DNA of 6,818 bases. Origin: an uncultured Bacilli bacterium (GTDB lineage: Bacteria; Bacillota_I; Bacilli_A; RF39; UBA660). Under the pieces are notes generated by a model. The model ran no database searches and had not been told where the DNA came from. It worked only from the letters and a program-made list of their open reading frames with translations. Below are positions 5,709 to 6,818 of this stretch, piece after piece (the stretch's first letter is position 1; each line of letters starts with the position of its first letter). The stretch is from positions 1 through 6,818 of the forward strand of contig CANRGW010000069.1 in the NCBI GenBank assembly GCA_947630205.1, given 5' to 3'. Position numbers and translations under genes: made by a program.

Positions 5709-6818
5709 TTATTCAAATATTTCGTATGGACTTTCAGCCGTTCCGTCTCCAGAATACCACGTTGTTGATGAAGAAAGAGAAAGAACTGGGCGAATGCCGT
5801 AATCGCCGTAATTGCTGCGATAAACGAGATCGTTGCTTCCGTATACGCTGCCTGTACTGTACCAGAGAGCCGCAAAGTCAGAACCCCAAGACGTAGGGGA
5901 AAGCAACCATGAATTCTTACTTTTGGCATCACTCATTGCACTAGACGTACTAAACATCCATGATGTTCCTTTTATTGCTGCATCTTCAAATCCATCTGTT
6001 GAACTCCCTCCTAATAATGGCTTATCCCAATTCGCATTTACTGCACTTAATCCATAATCACTTGGATACATTAAACTTACTAAACTCTTATTATTTTCAT
6101 CATTTGCATACCACGTTGCATCATTTCCGGCCCATACATGACAGCCACTACTTTCACTCATAGGGTCACTTGAACTTCCCTTTCCTCCGACACAACTTTC
6201 AACATCTCTTTCATGCGCATATGCTTGCAATGGCGTATCATATGGTAGCCTATACGTATGCACTGTTCCCAAATAATATTTTACTGGTACTAATTTACTT
6301 TTCACATCATCTGATAGATAATGTAAATATCCTTTTTCAGTACCTTCTGTTTCTTGTTCGGCATTTAAATAATATTTTAATCCGGCTGTTGGCCAATTGT
6401 TTTTATCAGAAGTATCACCTTTTAATTTATTCCAATAAGTTCTCGTTTCTGAACTTTTTATTGTATATGTATTTCCATTACTTGCTTTAAAGGTTGTTGG
6501 TAAGTAACTTTCTGGCAATACCTCATCTCTTACTATTTTTATATATTGTCCTGCTTTTTCATCTTCAAATATTCCGATTATTCTCCATAATTCATTTGTA
6601 TTATTATTATCTTTTAAATATATATAATTGTTTACTTCTGGACCACTATACCTATATTCAATTGTTTTTCCTGCACAGGCTTCTACACTATCACATTTTG
6701 TTACATTATTTTTGTTTGTTACATCTAAAGCAATTATTTCTTTATCTTGATATGCTTTATTCAATATTGTTGTTATCATTGTTCCAACATTTGATTTTGG
6801 TTCATCAGGTTCTTTCTC
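5709..6818 (-). CDS. 3' part of a modular, probably surface-exposed protein with a C-type-lectin-like C-terminal domain
   Basis: The reading frame is open to the window edge: 369 residues are visible and the start lies outside. A Met at 6779 has no ribosome binding site and is probably internal. The visible part begins with a charged, proline-containing linker (EKEPDEPKSN, 1-10). It continues with a domain marked by ELWRIIGIF (76-84), RTYWNKL (126-132), YLHYLSDD (164-171), WMFSTSSAMS (287-296), WLLSP (304-308) and GIRPVLSL (341-348), ending SGDGTAESPYEIFE. These resemble repetitive DUF6273-like or C-type-lectin-fold proteins of gut Bacillota, some of which carry pilin-like N-termini (from memory, not verified). 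Cys42/Cys48 and Cys209/Cys226 could form disulfides, suggesting export. The codons of the last 60 or so residues differ sharply from the rest: 5731-5910 is 50% G+C against 36% in 5911-6090. The function is unknown; ligand binding is inferred. Confidence 0.85.
   Translation of the reverse strand, partial: EKEPDEPKSNVGTMITTILNKAYQDKEIIALDVTNKNNVTKCDSVEACAGKTIEYRYSGPEVNNYIYLKDNNNTNELWRIIGIFEDEKAGQYIKIVRDEVLPESYLPTTFKASNGNTYTIKSSETRTYWNKLKGDTSDKNNWPTAGLKYYLNAEQETEGTEKGYLHYLSDDVKSKLVPVKYYLGTVHTYRLPYDTPLQAYAHERDVESCVGGKGSSSDPMSESSGCHVWAGNDATWYANDENNKSLVSLMYPSDYGLSAVNANWDKPLLGGSSTDGFEDAAIKGTSWMFSTSSAMSDAKSKNSWLLSPTSWGSDFAALWYSTGSVYGSNDLVYRSNYGDYGIRPVLSLSSSTTWYSGDGTAESPYEIFE
5790..5894 (-). other. 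Candidate variable region of a diversity-generating retroelement target
   Basis: This 105-bp stretch encodes residues 309-343 of the surface protein, between the fixed motifs WLLSP and GIRPVLSL. 28 of its 35 codons end in C or T and 16 end in C, unusual in so A+T-rich a genome. They encode mostly Ser, Tyr, Asn, Asp, Gly, Arg, Leu and Phe, the residues reachable by changing adenines in AAY codons. It sits where variable regions sit in C-type-lectin targets, near the C-terminus. No template repeat or reverse transcriptase is visible, so the call rests on composition, position and residue pattern. Confidence 0.45.
5796..5813 (-). repeat. Tandem 9-mer (A/G)ATTACGGC inside the candidate variable region
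   Basis: On the minus strand AATTACGGC is followed at once by GATTACGGC, encoding Asn-Tyr-Gly-Asp-Tyr-Gly (residues 336-341). The two copies differ only at the first base, A versus G. It directly precedes the GIRPVLSL motif. Confidence 0.6.

Noticed and set aside
5669..5932. Alternative leftward frame of 87 codons across the G+C-rich block
   Set aside because: It overlaps the surface-protein frame, crosses its terminator hairpin, has no ribosome binding site, and is explained by the unusual base composition of the block.
5833..6490. Three rightward frames antisense to the surface-protein gene
   Set aside because: They overlap each other and a clear coding gene. The His/Leu-rich product is what antisense reading of Asn/Asp/Ser/Tyr codons gives, and no start signal is seen.
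6777..6779. ATG at 6779 as the start of the surface-protein gene
   Set aside because: No ribosome binding site precedes it, and the same frame stays open to the window edge with a plausible charged, proline-containing linker, so the gene is 5'-truncated by the window.
1..6818. CRISPR array, tRNA/rRNA genes, insertion sequence or attachment site
   Set aside because: I saw no regularly spaced repeats, cloverleaf, rRNA-like stretch, transposase-like product or paired terminal repeats.

Overview
The window is A+T-rich (roughly a quarter G+C by eye), with short intergenic gaps, strong purine-rich ribosome binding sites, TAA stops on every complete gene, sigma-A type promoters and a CIRCE heat-shock operator. 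This fits a low-G+C Bacillota/Mycoplasmatota lineage, probably a host-associated one. The taxonomy is inferred from composition and regulation, not from a marker gene.

Layout from left to right. At 1-70 a well-formed leftward promoter starts a transcript that leaves the window. At 82-1036 lies a leftward gene for a five-helix membrane protein of unknown function, followed by its terminator. A 123-bp divergent promoter region separates it from a rightward HD-domain protein gene (1160-1888). That gene ends in a two-way terminator shared with a convergent, leftward flavodoxin pair (1916-3078): a membrane-anchored flavodoxin followed by a translationally coupled cytosolic one. Next comes a leftward heat-shock unit (3241-5613): CIRCE and promoter, htpG (Hsp90), hsp20 (small heat-shock protein), terminator. 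The right end (5641-6818) holds the 3' part of a leftward gene for a modular, probably surface-exposed protein.

The heat-shock unit is the clearest functional story. An HrcA-type operator covers the -35 box of a promoter that drives both an ATP-dependent chaperone and an ATP-independent holdase, so unfolded protein should induce both together. The flavodoxin pair suggests redox work on both faces of the membrane.

The most interesting signal is at the C-terminal end of the right-hand protein. A block of about 180 bp (5731-5910) is 50% G+C by my count, against about 36% in the adjacent 180 bp of the same gene. It encodes a C-type-lectin-like end (WLLSP, then a Tyr/Ser/Asn/Asp-rich stretch, then GIRPVLSL) in which 28 of 35 codons end in C or T. 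This is what the variable region of a diversity-generating retroelement target looks like. No template repeat or reverse transcriptase is in the window, so this remains a testable hypothesis.
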